DNA of 64,000 nucleotides from Orobanche coerulescens (lineage: Eukaryota; Streptophyta; Magnoliopsida; Lamiales; Orobanchaceae), in assembly GCA_033398695.1 (NCBI GenBank), contig CM065802.1:82508096-82572095 (forward strand), in the 5' to 3' direction. Under the pieces are notes generated by a model. It was not told where the DNA came from, ran no database searches, and saw only the letters and a program-made list of their open reading frames with translations. The position numbers were made by a program, and so were the translations under genes. Below, one piece after another: positions 54,524-64,000 of this stretch. Position 1 is the stretch's first letter. Each line of letters opens with the position of its first letter.

Positions 54524-55990
54524 ATAACAATGTACCTCATACGTACAACATATAAGAGAATCATTATCCTCATAACCAGGTAAGAATTAACTTGCCTCAA
54601 TACCAAATACGAGAATGTCCCAACACGAGCAAGACGTCTTCCCATGAGCAAACGAACGAACTCAACAATCACATGATCAGACTTGAATAAACACAGTTCA
54701 TTCAATATCAACAATTCCACAATACCGAAATCAAAATCAAAACGATAGATATATTTAATTCAACAAGAATCATATAATACACTTATCCAAATATCTTAGT
54801 CATAATCTATTAATTCCCAAATCATTAATCCGTCTTAAATAATTATATCAATACGGTAATAACTTCGTTATTACCTATACAATCGAATTCTTCAAGGCCA
54901 CCAAGAACAATAATCGTTCTTTCACAATAAATCTTAAGAATAACATAATCGTATTTGTGATGTTCCTTCCAACAATCAACGTGTTACAAAATAATTCCCA
55001 AACTTAGGGAATAATCATACCTGTCTCGTAATCATAGACATAACCCTATATATATATATATATATATATATGTATCATGATTACAACTCCAAGAACATCA
55101 TATTTCTTCCAAAATGAAATCCCAGTTGAAGAACAATTACTTCTTTGAAGAATCCGATGACTTCCAATGGTTTAATCTACTTTCGTTCACTTCCCAAGCT
55201 TCATAATTATGTTAGACGATCAATTCCACATACTGTCAAGTGTTTGGATGATAACAACTCACTCTAAGATCTCTCTCCATCTCTCTTCGAAATTGAAGAA
55301 TGAATGAAGAAATGAGCAACAAGCTCTGCCTATAGTCTTATTTACTGATCTGAGTTATGACCGTAACTCAACCTCATGCGGCCGTAACCACCACAACATA
55401 CAACCGTCATGCCATTACATGGCTGTAATTTGCCCACCCGACATCTAATCAACTCAAAGGTCAACGGCTACATGGCCATACCTTGCTCAACATACAGTCG
55501 TAACCCCCATAATACGGCTATATATTACCATCATATAGCTGCAACCTACTTATAGTGAAATGCACCGAAATCTCAATGTTTTGATACATGGTTATGACCT
55601 GGCCATGTACATCCATATCATTCAAATATATGGCCATATCTCATATACATCGAACAAACCCCATACATTCCAGACCACTATATACGATCGTATACTGCTA
55701 CTGCACGTCTGAATATCACCCTCTTACGGCCATTTGTCCACAATGTATGGTCGTATGGTACTCCCATCAGAACGAACCTACGAACACAATCTATATGGTT
55801 GTATCATAGTAAACGTACGATTGCATCCTCTACATTACAACCATAGTGTCCAAAACATACGGCTATAGCTGTCCTAATACACCAACCTAAAAATCCATTG
55901 TTCGACGCCAAATTACGAATATGAGGACAAAGAAGATTAATCTAGTACAACATATGACAGAATAAATAGGTATAGTACAACAGTACAAAA
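54524..55990 (-). repeat. Gypsy-2 3' LTR, partial, with ACGGCCGTA-like repeats
   Basis: Non-coding, ending near the integrase stop. It contains a TA microsatellite (55047-55072), a CT-rich tract (55264-55290) and, at 55360-55870, some fifteen dispersed words related to ACGGCCGTA (GCGGCCGTAAC, ATGGCTGTAAT, ATGGTCGTATG, ACGGCTATAT). The usual order (CT tract, TATA-like site, palindromes) matches the other LTRs, although the TATA-like site (about 55335-55350) is weak. The exact LTR start is not clear. Confidence 0.5.
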
Positions 55991-56012
55991 CAAAAGGGAA
56001 TCAACTTGTTTC

Positions 56013-57270
56013 TCAAGAGGTAAACAACTCGGGGCATCTCTCACTCATACTATCATCGGTCTCCCATGTAGCCTCCACGTCTTCATACCTCGATCATTTC
56101 AATAAGGAAAGCGACTTATTTCTCAGTTATGAAACATGAAACACATTATGCACTTGACTCAAAGCCATAGGTCAAGCCAAATGATCTGACATATTTCTCA
56201 CTCGGTCTAAAATATTGAACGATCAATATACTTCGGACTCAGCTTCCCTCTCTTCCTAAATGGAAGACTCCTCAAGTCGGGGACACTTTGACCAATATAT
56301 AGTCACCAACCTCGAAGTCTAGCGGTAGTTGATGATTATCTGCATTTGATTTCTCTCGACTCTGAGCAGTTAACAAATTACTCCTGGTCGATGCAATCTT
56401 CTCAACATTTGCTATCAGCATAACGAATCCAGTAACCCAATGTCTCACACAAGTCATCCCAACATAGTAGGGACCTACAACAATGGCCATATAAAGCCTC
56501 GTAAGGTTCCATCTCAATCGAAGCATGCCAACTATTGTTATAAGTAAATTCGGTCAATGCAGTTGGTCTTCCCAATCATCCTTCCAATCAAGAGCACACA
56601 CCATCAACATATCCACCAACGTTAGAACTGTTCTCTCTGACTGGCCATTAGATTAAGCATGAAATGATGTACTGAAGTTCAACTGTATGCCCATAGCTCG
56701 GTGCACAACCTTCTAAAGATGTGACACGAAACACCTATCACGATCATCAACACTACTCTTAGGTGAGTGTGCAATCTCATGATCTCCTAAGTAGACAAGT
56801 GGGCTAGTTCCTTTGGACCTCACATCTTTTTTATCTCAAGAAAATGAGCTGTTTTGTTAAACGGTCCACAATCATCCATATCGTGTTCATACCATGACGA
56901 CTCATTGGCTATCCTCCCATTCCCACTTTGGAATAGGGAGAGGTTTCAGCATATCTGCCGATCGCTGATGCTCAATCTTAACTTGTTGACTAGTCACGTA
57001 CCTCAAAATAAACTCTATAAATTCTCGCCTCATATTACTCTACCAGTAATATTATTTAAAGTCATTATATATCTTGCTAGACCCTGGGTGAACAGAATAT
57101 GGGGTAGCATGAGCTTCTTTTAAAATTGAGTTTTCCAATCCCTCAACCATCGGTACACACAATTGGTTCTTGAACTGTCAAAGTTGATCCTCATGAACCA
57201 CAAATCCACGGGTTGTTCCCTGAGTCACATGATCATGAATATGCAACAAAAATGGGTCTACACCCTACTT
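56013..57270 (-). pseudogene. Gypsy-2 integrase
   Basis: Blocks on the minus strand: KEAHATPYSVHPGSSKIYND (zinc finger), QVKIEHQRSADMLKPLPIPK, DRDRCFVSHL, SNGQSERTVLTLVDML, LTAQSREKSNADN, VGDYILVKVSPT, and a C-terminus RYEDVEATWETDDSMSERCP ending at the stop 56013-56015, which is the chromodomain-type end of this group. Many stops and shifts. The zinc-finger CxxC is changed (RYVTSQQ). Confidence 0.72.
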
Positions 57271-57279
57271 TACTCTCAT

Positions 57280-57965
57280 GGTCTCATCTAAATATGACGA
57301 GATCTCAAGTGTACAATGTTGCCCTTGTACAAACTGGACCATACCTTAATCCCCAGTATTAAAAACTGCACCCAAAGTTCTTTGGACCGCCAACCGAGCA
57401 AGAATTTGCTCCTAAATTGTCTTACGACTCAAAGCATAAACGACAACATTTGCCTCACCCGGGTGGTATGAGATCTCGATATTATAATATTTAATCAATA
57501 CTAACCACCATTTCTATCACATATTCAACTCATTCTGAGTAAATATGTACATCAGGCTCCTACGATAGGTGAAAATCTGACAAGTAACTTCATACAAGTA
57601 ATGGCACCAGATCCTCAAAACTAATACATGACTGCTATCTCCAAGTTGTGGGTCGGATAATTGACCTCATAATGTGTCAACTGTCTCGATGCATATGCAA
57701 TAACCTTCCCATTCTGCATCAAAACACATTTGAGGGCTTATCTCGATGCATCAGTATATACCACAAACCCTTATATTCCTTGTGGCAATATCAAAGTAGG
57801 TGCCAAAATCAATCGACTCTTAAGATCATCAAAACTCTCTTAACATAAATCTGGCCATATGTACTTTTTATCTTTAAGAAAAATCCATCATCGGCTGCAA
57901 ACTGACTATAGTATCCTGCTACACCAAGAAAGCTCTGAATTTCTTTCAGATTCATCGGAGATAGC
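57280..57965 (-). pseudogene. Gypsy-2 RNase H remnant
   Basis: Starts at MNLKEIQSFLGVAGYYSQF (about 57960-57890), the RT-RNase H connection, and continues to HPGEANVVVYALSRKT (57480-57420). In between, the usual FTDHKSLKY block is only faintly visible near 57560-57510. Older than the other gypsy copies by its decay. Confidence 0.6.
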
Positions 57966-57975
57966 CAATATTAGA

Positions 57976-58741
57976 TAGACTAGTTATTAATATGATGAAA
58001 ACAGTGAAATTACTCAATCAGGGGTGTGTCAGTTATTGGTGCTCTATGACCAAGACCGAGAAATCATCAGTGACATTGGCAGATATCCCTGTAGTGAGAG
58101 AATACGCAGATGTATTTCCAGACGAGTTACCCGGTTTGCCTCTATAGACAGATGTTAAATTCATGATAGAGTTGGAGCCTGGTACGTCCCCAATATCGAA
58201 AGCACCATATCGTATGGCCTCGACCGAAATGCAGGAACTGAAGAATCAACTGGAGAAATTGACCGAGAAAGGTTATATCCGACCGAGTGCATCCCCGTGG
58301 GGAGCACCAGTGTTATTTTTCAAGAAGAATGATGATTCTTTTCATTTGTGCATTGATTATCGGGAGCTGAACAGGGTGACGATCAAGAATAAATATCCCC
58401 TACCCCGCATCAATGATCTCTTAGATCAACTCCAGGGAGCTTCAGTATTTTCCAAGACCGATTTAAGATCTGGGTATCATCAGTTGCGAATTCGAGAGTC
58501 GGATATTGCAAGAACGGCGTTTCGAGCACGCTATGGGCACTACGAGTTTGTAGTGATGCCGTTTGGGTTAACTAATGCACATGCGATATTAATGGAGTTG
58601 ATGAATCGAGTTTTCATCGAATATTTAGATCAGTTCGTGGTTGTTTTCATAGATGACATTTTGATTTATTCTCGTAACCAAGAGGAGCACGAACTTTACC
58701 TTCATCAGGTCCTCGACATGTTGAGATGAGAGCAACTCTAT
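57976..58741 (+). pseudogene. Gypsy-3 reverse transcriptase
   Basis: [18 protein letters not shown], a stop at 58147, then an open frame of 188 codons (58163-58729): [92 protein letters not shown], and the catalytic block [13 protein letters not shown] at 58642-58680. All core RT motifs A-D are intact, making it the best-kept RT here. The frame stops at 58727 just before the CACTA insertion and continues at 62943 with GKFSKCKFW. Confidence 0.88.
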
Positions 58742-59278
58742 CACTACACCATAAGTGCTCATATGCAACACATATCTCCAGTGTTGCAAGAAAAAGTATT
58801 GCAATAGCCCTCTAATCTTTGGTCTTTTGCAATACTACTCAACTAGTGTTGCATTAGACCTGAATGCACTGTTGCAAAAGACGTTAATGCAACACCAACC
58901 TAAAGTGTTGGATTATACATGAACTTAAAGCGTTGCAATAGACTAAATTATCTTAATAATTATGAAAAGTATTTTAAATATTTTTAAAAAAATATCGTCA
59001 AATTTAATTTTTTTACACTAAAACAAAATAAATTATTTGAATTTGTTTAATCATTTTATAACAGACTTTTTATAAGAGCACATATATTTTTTACTTAAAA
59101 AATTTTCGGATTAAAATTAATAAATTTGAAAATATTAAAAAAGAAAATAATTCCTTATAATTATAATTAATAAAATATATTATATGAATACATATATTTT
59201 TCTTTTGAAAATTATAATCTAAGATTAAAATAAAAATTTGAATTTATATATTGAACTCTTTAAAATATAATAAGAAAT

Positions 59279-59420
59279 ACTCCATCCGTCCTAGTCTAAG
59301 TCGCTCATCTTTCAATTTTAGGTGTCTCACTCTAAGTTGTCCGTCCTATTTTGATGAATATTGAAAAATAAAATATGATTGTGTGATTTGATTGCGTAAA
59401 AATAATAAATTCTACTTCCT
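59279..59420. mobile_element. possible MITE fragment
   Basis: Starts TACTCCATCCGTCCTAGTC and contains GTCCGTCC again at about 59340, as in Stowaway-type ends. No matching inverted end was found, so it is at most partial. Confidence 0.35.
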
Positions 59421-59599
59421 CCCTTATGTGGTCACATCTTTTAAGTACGAATTTTAGGTAATAGTATTTTAATATATACTAAAATATCGTATCATTTTTT
59501 TCTATTTTTTATGGGCTCTATTTTGTAATCTATCCTTTGCACCCAACACTCACACAACCCATGAGCCATCAGGAGTGGATCGGTCCAATATAGGAAATG

Positions 59600-59936
59600 A
59601 AAAAAGATAGGGTTTCACACACTTTCTCCCATCGGCCATCATGTGATTCATCATCAGAGTCCAGACTTCTCCGGCTCTCCCATTTCATTTCCGACTTCCC
59701 ACACTTCTCACTCATCACAGTTCCGATTTCTCCGTCCGTCCTCCCACTATAGTTTTCTCTTTTCAGGCGGGAACTATTTTGGTAGCCAGGCGACTCAGAC
59801 TTCTCTTTTTCGATCATTCCAGATCCCGCCGCCTCCGTCTTTCCAGATCCGACCGCCTATCCGCCGACTCTGCCTTTCCATATCTGACCGCCTCTTGCCT
59901 CCGCCTTTCCAGATATTTACTTCACTCCTTTAGGTA
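59600..59936 (+). pseudogene. exon-like segment in CACTA-1, possibly a captured 5' region
   Basis: A pyrimidine-rich, Ser/Pro-coding stretch, less AT-rich than its surroundings, with imperfect CCGCCT/CCTTTCCAGATC repeats and ending at a possible splice donor (TTTAG-GTATGT, about 59931). It looks like the 5' untranslated or first-exon region of a host gene. Product not recognised. An ORF of 96 codons (59643-59933) has low-complexity content and is not taken as a protein. Confidence 0.35.
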
Positions 59937-60690
59937 TGTAAATGCAATTCATCTCTTCATTTTTTCTTATAGAAAATAAAAGGGAGACTTAATTTTGTTC
60001 GAACCCAAAGAATGAAGCGAATGTGAAGGTTTTGGAGCGATGGAGGTTTGAGTCAAACCCTATATGTAAATCAGTTTGATATTTGATTTAATCTGTTGAG
60101 ATTTACCTTGTTGGAGAAAAATTTAGGTGTTGGATGAAACCAAGATTATTCTTGTGAATGATTATCTGAGGTGCATTCGATGATTTGTTTTCTTTTATAC
60201 TCAAGTTGGTAAACTTTTATTTGGCTACTAAAAAAATGGATCCGATGGATTTTACCTAGCCCTTTGAGTTTAGCATATTCCTGTTTATGGTCGGAGATAT
60301 ATTTCTTGAGAGAAAAATTTGATAATAGTATATTTATTTTCCGGAAGTTTAACACCTTTGTAGTCACCTGGTCTTGGTCCACTTAAAGATACAATTCTTA
60401 ATGAGAAACTGTTGTGTTTCGTGTTTTTGGTGAAAGATGAGTGTGCCAGCGATTTATCTTACATTGTACTTGCTGGTGAACTTTTCTAGGCTGGGACTTG
60501 AGTGCTCTCATTTTTTTGGTTTTTAAACGAGCAAAACTAATTATGCTTATGCCTTCATGTAGTGTTGTATATGTCTTGTGTAATGGCATACACTTCTGTT
60601 TCATTGTTTTTGAAGTCTGTATGTGTTGATATTGTATAGATTGATTTTATATAGGCCTTACTTAATGCATGGTGTGATGGTATCATTCAG

Positions 60691-60788
60691 GCATTCTTCT
60701 CCTTGCTGAGATTTTAGAGCAGCTGACTTTGAAGCCCTTAAATAGTACTTCAATTTGTAGCCTCATAGGATTCTTCACAGAAAGACTG
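60691..60788 (+). pseudogene. MMS19: captured MMS19-like exon fragment
   Basis: Bounded by a splice acceptor (ATTCAG before 60691) and a donor (GTGAGC from 60789). The open phase reads GILLLAEILEQLTLKPLN and IGFFTERL. This resembles a HEAT-repeat part of plant MMS19, which brings iron-sulphur clusters to DNA repair and replication proteins together with the CIA targeting complex. Only this and the next exon are recognisable. The identification rests on recall of the family and was not searched. Confidence 0.65.
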
Positions 60789-60959
60789 GTGAGCAAATAA
60801 AGATATAGAAAGCCTTGATCGGATTTCCTTAATTTTACTGAATTTACTTCATTCTTGCTTTTCTCTAGCAAAATTTTCTTTTGATTGTCTTTAATTGGTG
60901 CACTGGAGCTCCAAATATATTGTTATAAAGACAGATAATATATTTTATTCGTATATTAG

Positions 60960-61091
60960 GCAGATTGGAAAGCAGTACGTGGTGCAATTGTTGGTTGCTT
61001 GGCATTACTGAGAAGAAAAAATGATGTTGGGATAGTAACTGATGATGAAGCGAAGACTGTTGCTCAGTCTTATCTCCATTTTCAACTATAA
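60960..61091 (+). pseudogene. MMS19: captured MMS19-like next exon, with early stop
   Basis: After an acceptor (TATTAG, ends 60959) the same phase continues ADWKAVRGAIVGCLALLRRK, NDVGIVTDDEAKTVAQSYL, then HFQL and a stop at 61089. Joined to the preceding exon the phase is kept across the 171-base intron. Both intron borders follow GT-AG. It matches the segment that follows in plant MMS19 as I recall it; the full protein is over 1,000 residues, so this is a small fragment. It could be a truncated transcript or a source of small RNA against the host gene. Confidence 0.65.
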
Positions 61092-62013
61092 AATGTCTTG
61101 TTAGTGTTTTATTTGGTCAATGGAGATATAATGAGGTGTATAGTTTATTCATTATTCCGTGGTTCTTGTTTATTCAATCTAACTAAGAAACTTCGTGTGA
61201 GAAGGGGATGTGGCATATTGATTAAACTATTTTCTTTTTTGCTTTGTAACCTGTCTTTCACATTTTTTCGGCTGAAATTAATTCGTTCATCCTCTATTTA
61301 TTTGTATGCTGTAGGGGCGCTTACTAGATACAATGTCTTTTTATCGATCCTCTGCATTTAGGATGAAGCAATGGTATGTTATTATCCGCTTGTTTCTAGA
61401 TGCTTTTTCTGTTAGTATAATTCCGTCACTGACGCAATATATGCTGGGTAGAAGAATTCTACTTCCCAAGGTGAGGCACTTATATCGTAAGCCTTATATG
61501 TTATGTGCTTGCATAGTGGATACTAGCAAGTTAGACCTCTGAAATCTTGTAGAAATCTTTTGAAGTTCCTCTGGGCTTCATGAGTTGCTTCACTGACAAC
61601 TGACAATATCAGAGTTGCATTCTTATATATGAGTTGCTCTTTGAATGAGAAGACTTGTTATATTAGCTTCTTACCAATTTGAAAGTGAAGCTTTAGTATG
61701 TTCTGATTTGTAGTGTCAAAAATATCAGGGTATTTTTGTAATTTCAGAAGAATATTTGTTTTTTATTGTAATCAGGCGATACCCCACATATAGGTTTTTG
61801 TATTTAACCCCTTTGTTTTATTTTATTCAGAGTAGAGATATAGAGAGAAAGAGACTAAATAAGGGTTAATAACAAAGTACTCTTCAGGTTTGACCTAAAT
61901 ATAAGAAAACCCAACCAACTTTCAGAATTCAATATTAATTGCTTATTGTTTTGGCTTTATGCATATGAATTTTATGAATTGCACTAATGCGAAACTTAAA
62001 TTTTTTTTTGTAG

Positions 62014-62172
62014 AGAGCTAAAGATGCTAAGAAAAAGAAGTTTACATGGGGACCGAGAACCCATTCGCGAGCAAGTGCAGCTGCAGCTGGGAAGGAACCA
62101 AGGAACACTCGAACTGAAAATGAGAAGAAAGTGGCAAGTTCATACCGTGCACCAGCTTTAAAACCAACATAA
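62014..62172 (+). pseudogene. second captured exon-like fragment, C-terminal, unrecognised
   Basis: After a T-run and acceptor TAG (62011-62013) a frame of 52 codons reads RAKDAKKKKFTWGPRTHSRA, then AAAAGKEPRNTRTENEKKVA and YRAPALKPT before a stop at 62170. It is Lys/Arg-rich and looks like the last exon of a nuclear or RNA-associated protein. I do not recognise the parent gene. The reading could also be chance, but the splice site and codon-like composition argue for capture. Confidence 0.4.
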
Positions 62173-62547
62173 GTGTTTCAACAGGCAACCAATGGAGTAG
62201 CTCGTGATTCTGTAAATATGCTTACTTAGCGCTGAGGGTGTTGCGTCCCAAATTGTTAGTATAAGATTTGTTGGATAGTAGTTGGAGTTGGTATTTTGCG
62301 TCAACTGTTTGTTGGAATGTTGGTACTTGGTACTGAATGGCAGGATGTGAATATTAGATGGTATTTTATTTGTATGGAATGATGTACGTACGAAATCGTT
62401 ATTGCAAATTTTTTATTTAAAGTGTTGCATTTATCTTTCAGTTATTGTTGCATATTCTCAAATTAGTGTTGCATATTCTCAAATTAGTGTTGCATATAAC
62501 AATTATATTACTGTTGGATATAAGAATAGTGTTTTATTATGTCTGGT

Positions 62548-62670
62548 AGGACCCACTGGTGATGTGGCTGAAGTGGGATCCACTGCTGATGTGGTAAAAG
62601 GGCCCACTGCTGATGTGGCAAAAGGGCCCACCACTGACATGGATGAAGTGGGACCCACTGCTGATGTGTC
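62548..62670 (+). repeat. minisatellite in CACTA-1
   Basis: Five units of about 21-27 bases with the core GGRCCCACTGCTGATGTGG. Open in one frame as GPTADV-type repeats (within 62402-62710). Tandem repeats close to a terminus are common in CACTA elements. Confidence 0.8.
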
Positions 62671-62942
62671 ATTAGTTTGGACCCCACTTTTTACGAATCG
62701 TATTCTCTAAGCCAACATTATTTTTACATTGCGTATATTTTGTTTTGTGTTGCATATATGCATGTACTTTCCCTCTGTTGCATTAGAAAGGAAAAGTGTT
62801 GGATTAGAGGTCAAATGCCACGCGATCAGATGCAACACCCACAAAGTGTTGGATATATCAATTTCTGGCCTAAGGCAACAGAAAATGGGGCATAATGCAA
62901 CAATAGGAAGCGTTGCATATGAACACTTATGGCGTAGTGTAT

Positions 62943-63479
62943 GGAAAATTTTCCAAATGCAAGTTCTGGATGTCCGAGGTGACGTTTCTCAGACATGTGA
63001 TTTCATCAGATGGGGTATGTGTTGACCCTCAGAAGATGGAGGCTATCCGAGATTGGCAACCTCTTAAGAATGTTAAGGAAATCCGAAGCTTTCTCGGATT
63101 AGCAGGCTATTACTGACGATTTGTGGAAGGATAAGAAAACACGTGGTCTGACGCGTGTCAGCAGAGTTTTGATGAACTTAAGAGCTGTTTAACTTCAGCG
63201 CCTGTCTTTTATTTACAACAAGGGACGAAAAGATTCATGGTTTATAGTGATGCGTCCGGACACGGTCTTGGATGTGTATAATGCAGAACGGGAAGGTTAT
63301 TGCTTATACTTTGCGGCAACTGAGGCCTTATGAGGTCAATCATCTGACCCACGACCTGGAGCTAGCGGCCGTGGTCTTCGCATTGAAGATTTGGCATCAT
63401 TATCTCTTTGGCGTCACCTATCAGATTTTCACTGATCATAAGAGTTTAAAGTATATATTTACTCAGAAGGAGTTAAACA
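62943..63479 (+). pseudogene. Gypsy-3 RT end and RNase H
   Basis: [51 protein letters not shown], then after a stop at 63115 [33 protein letters not shown] (first RNase H Asp intact), [20 protein letters not shown] and [18 protein letters not shown]. It stops at codon NM, position 63479-63481, where unrelated sequence begins. Frameshift near 63280. Confidence 0.82.
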
Positions 63480-64000
63480 TGTTGTTGTTGCCCAAAGTAT
63501 TTATCCGAAGATTAATACTGCTGGAAGACGGACAACAAACAACAATTGCGGGAGCACTTCCGAGAGTAGATAAATAATACAAGATTTGCCGGGTTTGTTA
63601 GGCCCGGGCTTGAATGCTATCGCGAGATGTTATTAATACGAATATTCGTGGATACAAGTATTAATGAGAGAAATCTAAATACAATGAGTGTAAAAAGACT
63701 CTGTTAATCTGGCTCTTGAGCGAAGCTCGGTGTTCTTCGTCCCCGCCGATAATCTGCTGGAGGAGATAGGGCGGGAGAAGTAAGACCGAAAGATAGCTGT
63801 TGCCAAGAGTTGGATGTTAGCCAAGTGTAAGTATTTTGCTTCTGTATGGTGTGAAATGCGGGAATGCCAGGTGTTTTTCCAAGTGCAGACTGCCCTCTTT
63901 ATATAGGGGTTGAGGTGCCTTGTCCCCTAGTGGGCGATCGCCTTTCGGCCATTAATGTAACGGGGCGATCGTCCTAAAGGTCACATGGGCTGCCTGCCAA
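63480..64000 (-). repeat. LTR-E: partial LTR, probably minus strand, runs off the window
   Basis: Sequence changes at TGTTGTTGCCC, within Gypsy-3 RNase H. On the minus strand CTATATAAAGAGGGCAG (63890-63906) is a good TATA box, and GGCGATCGCC (63933-63942) with GGCGATCGTC (63964-63973) lies just upstream of it. The ends cannot be confirmed inside the window. Confidence 0.5.
63897..63906 (-). promoter_or_regulatory. TATA box of LTR-E
   Basis: CTATATAAAG on the minus strand, 26 bases from the first GGCGATCGCC palindrome. The leader would run leftward toward 63480. Confidence 0.5.

Larger units (their letters stand above)
54524..57965 (-). mobile_element. Gypsy-2: decayed Ty3/gypsy fragment
   Basis: Minus strand: LTR-like sequence 54524 to about 55990, then integrase (56013-57270) and RNase H (to about 57965). 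The N-terminal RT, protease, Gag and the other LTR are absent. SIRE-C's LTR end cuts it on the left; on the right it meets plus-strand gypsy RT. Confidence 0.7.
58742..62939 (+). mobile_element. CACTA-1: En/Spm-type transposon carrying gene fragments
   Basis: 4,198 bases. Ends are inverted repeats of 27 bases with two mismatches: 58742-58768 (CACTACACCATAAGTG start) and 62913-62939 (CACTTATGGCGTAGTG end). A 3-base target duplication TAT flanks it (58739-58741 and 62940-62942). Subterminal zones (58760-58940 and 62415-62925) carry many short GTGTTGCA and TGTTGGAT words in both orientations, as usual in CACTA elements. No transposase is visible; the interior has exon-like fragments, so it looks like a non-autonomous element that captured host sequence. 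Strand is arbitrary, set by those fragments. Confidence 0.93.
57966..63479 (+). mobile_element. Gypsy-3: Ty3/gypsy pol fragment, split by CACTA-1
   Basis: Plus-strand RT and RNase H (57976-58741 and 62943-63479) from a relative of Gypsy-1. The element starts abruptly just before RT and ends in RNase H at KELNM, where another LTR begins. CACTA-1 lies within the codons for LYGKF. Confidence 0.75.

Noticed and set aside
55588..55809. 73-codon ORF in the Gypsy-2 LTR
   Set aside because: It overlaps the ACGGCCGTA-like repeat zone; the reading is repeat-driven.
61730..61860. another small LTR or MITE in CACTA-1
   Set aside because: GGTATTTTTGTAATTTC and neighbouring words looked element-like, but no inverted or direct repeat partner or target duplication was found.

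Overview
This window is intergenic, repeat-derived DNA from a flowering plant. No complete host gene is visible. Nearly all of it is LTR retrotransposons inserted into one another, plus one CACTA DNA transposon and one Stowaway-type MITE. The plant origin follows from initiator-Met tRNA primer sites (TGGTATC-RGAGC), a Cassandra TRIM element whose LTRs carry a 5S rRNA segment, Sirevirus-like Ty1/copia elements, Ty3/gypsy elements with a chromodomain-type integrase tail, and captured fragments resembling the plant MMS19 gene. The species cannot be told.

Layout. 1-19013: the 3' part of a plus-strand element without coding capacity (LARD-A): non-coding interior 1-2371, then a 3.6 kb LTR. That LTR is split at 4406 by a complete minus-strand copia element (SIRE-A, LTRs 4407-5558 and 15389-16539), which is followed by an extra inverted partial LTR (16541-17366) and a 79-bp target duplication. 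LARD-A sits in the gag of a plus-strand copia element (SIRE-B, 19014-37985). SIRE-B was hit in its post-pol ORF by Cassandra-1 (target duplication CGACT), and Cassandra-1 was hit by a full-length minus-strand gypsy element (Gypsy-1, 24770-34504, target duplication GCTAT). 37986-41278 is a LARD fragment (LARD-C). 41279-44646 is a rearranged, pol-less copia element (SIRE-C). Its 5' LTR (44647-54523) contains a Stowaway MITE and a complete non-coding LARD-B (45701-54099, target duplication ACTGC). 54524-57965 is a decayed minus-strand gypsy element (Gypsy-2) abutting a plus-strand gypsy RT region (Gypsy-3, to 63479). Gypsy-3 is split by CACTA-1 (58742-62939, target duplication TAT). From about 63480 a further LTR runs off the end.

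How the parts fit. SIRE-A and SIRE-B share gag, pol, a spacer with three polypurine-tract-like modules, and then what looks like a separate transcription unit: a TATA box, an ORF of about 1,000 codons, and an AATAAA signal, all before the 3' LTR. The LARDs share end sequences, primer site and PPT flank with Gypsy-1 and so look like passengers of that gypsy group. In most of the gypsy/LARD LTRs a cluster of short palindromes lies just upstream of the TATA box. The palindrome differs between families (TTAGCGYRCGCTAA, CTATCGGCCGATAG, ACGGCCGTA-like, GGCGATCGCC) while its position is kept.

All coding regions are damaged by stops, frameshifts or deletions. Many differences between paired LTRs are one-base indels, so part of the damage may be sequencing or assembly error.
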